Origin: an uncultured Eubacteriales bacterium
Lineage (GTDB): Bacteria > Bacillota > Clostridia > Oscillospirales > Oscillospiraceae
NCBI GenBank assembly: GCA_900546255.1
Contig: URCB01000081.1
Coordinates: 1-7,091, forward strand
DNA length: 7,091 nt
Direction: 5' to 3'
The notes under the pieces were generated by a model. The model was given only the letters and a program-made list of their open reading frames with translations. It had not been told where the DNA came from and made no database searches. How positions within the stretch are numbered: position 1 is the stretch's first letter; every line of letters starts with the position of its first letter. The translations under genes and the position numbers were made by a program. Below are positions 6,771 through 7,091 of the stretch, piece by piece.

Positions 6771-6874
6771 AGAAGGCTACCTCCTAGGGGGAAGATGGCG
6801 CGGCGCCCCGGCAGACAGAAAACGCCACACAGCCGAAAGGGCTGTGTGGCGAAAAGGGTAAGAGTTGGTCTCAT
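6767..6874 (-). CDS. Possible 35-codon leader peptide upstream of the MATE gene
   Basis: An ATG at 6874-6872 opens a frame of 35 codons beginning MRPTLTLFATQPFRLCGVF. It runs through both arms of the leader terminator and stops at a TGA (6769-6767) that overlaps the MATE GTG start in GTGA. Such an arrangement would suit ribosome-mediated attenuation, where a slowed ribosome on the leader prevents the terminator, and translational coupling to the pump. Against it, no Shine-Dalgarno sequence precedes the ATG (CCGG is directly upstream), and a frame of this length can occur by chance in GC-rich DNA. The product does not resemble any leader peptide that I can name. I consider it a candidate only. 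Confidence 0.35.
   Translation of the reverse strand: MRPTLTLFATQPFRLCGVFCLPGRRAIFPLGGSLL
6819..6851 (-). terminator. Intrinsic terminator/attenuator in the MATE leader
   Basis: On the minus strand a perfect 12-bp stem (arm CGCCACACAGCC, plus-strand 6840-6851 with 6823-6834) around a 5-nt loop is followed by TTTTCTGTCT. It lies about 50 nt after the predicted transcription start and about 50 nt before the MATE start codon, so it should attenuate the pump gene. The segment TGCGTGG earlier in the leader (6885-6891) could pair with CCACACA of the 5' arm with one mismatch, a weak antiterminator candidate. Confidence 0.75.
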
Positions 6875-6908
6875 CCGGAAAAATCCACGCAAAGGTTTTC
6901 TGTGGGGT

Positions 6909-6937
6909 AGTATAGCTTACTTGGCGGGGGCTGTCAA
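6909..6937 (-). promoter_or_regulatory. Consensus sigma-A promoter of the MATE gene
   Basis: On the minus strand there is a perfect -35 TTGACA (6932-6937), a 17-bp spacer and -10 TATACT (6909-6914). Transcription should begin near 6902, giving a leader of about 130 nt before the GTG at 6770. The gap between this promoter and the hairpin repeat (6938-6999) holds only GC-rich sequence with a small CCCGC/GCGGG pairing. Confidence 0.85.
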
Positions 6938-6999
6938 GCCCTGGAGGGAGGGGAAGTCCCGCAGAGGCGGGCCGGGGTCCGTCGTTGCCGGCGGGGGGT

Positions 7000-7090
7000 G
7001 GTCCTGTTAGGACCGCCGCAGGTCCAGACCTGCGGCGTGGGTTCCCGCCCGGTCCCGGGCGGGGGATCCAGGCTTTCTCTAGAGAAAGCC
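7000..7090 (-). repeat. Multi-hairpin repeat element, right (inverted) copy
   Basis: Read on the minus strand, this repeats the order of the left element. H1 is the palindrome GGCTTTCTCT and its complement (7071-7090). H2 has 8-bp arms (7044-7051, 7056-7063). The linker AACCCAC is complementary to 7037-7043. H3 has arms up to 11 bp (7014-7024, 7027-7037). H4 pairs GGTCCT with AGGACC (7000-7014). H1, H2 and H3 differ from the left copy in sequence, but both arms change together, so pairing is kept. It lies upstream of the MATE promoter and points inward. It may continue past the right edge. Confidence 0.8.
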
Positions 7091-7091
7091 C

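Noticed and set aside
1..7091. CRISPR array, tRNA, rRNA, transposase or phage genes
   Set aside because: No regularly spaced direct repeats, no tRNA-like cloverleaf, no rRNA sequence and no transposase, integrase or phage protein were seen on either strand.

Overview
The window looks like chromosomal DNA from a GC-rich anaerobic Firmicute, probably a gut clostridial lineage such as Oscillospiraceae (Flavonifractor/Oscillibacter-like). This is inferred from three things: a large 2-hydroxyacyl-CoA dehydratase activase family protein, a guanidinium exporter close to the clostridial type (Gdx-Clo), and strong AGGAGG ribosome-binding sites with sigma-A promoters on a high-GC background. I could not run a database search, so the taxon is a guess.

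Layout. Positions 17-110 hold a chain of short hairpins. A diverged copy of the same chain lies inverted at 7000-7090, so the window is bracketed by inward-facing multi-hairpin repeats. A promoter near 254-282 then drives a two-gene operon. The first gene (368-3319) encodes a 983-residue protein with two ASKHA ATPase domains, a Cys-rich linker and a DUF2229-type domain. The second (3325-4623) encodes a 432-residue dehydratase/double-cubane-cluster type protein. Together they match, in length and domain order, the single chain of about 1,400 residues that I recall from many clostridia. A GC-rich hairpin (4652-4695) probably ends this operon.

A consensus promoter (4700-4728) follows. Its leader RNA contains a small hairpin (4739-4756) and then an intrinsic terminator (4762-4818), both upstream of a gdx/sugE-type SMR exporter gene (4852-5169). 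This is the architecture of a transcriptional riboswitch. The exporter family suggests guanidine as ligand, and the shape suggests the guanidine-IV (mepA motif) class. A strong terminator at 5336-5368 ends the unit.

On the minus strand, a convergent MATE-family efflux gene (6770 down to 5397) has the same general design: consensus promoter (6909-6937), leader, intrinsic terminator (6819-6851), strong ribosome-binding site, then a GTG start. A possible 35-codon upstream reading frame covers that terminator, and its stop overlaps the MATE start, which hints at ribosome-mediated attenuation.

The window therefore pairs a radical-type acyl-CoA/low-potential reductase operon with two separately attenuated efflux pumps. 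The regulatory leaders and the inverted hairpin repeats are the least ordinary parts.
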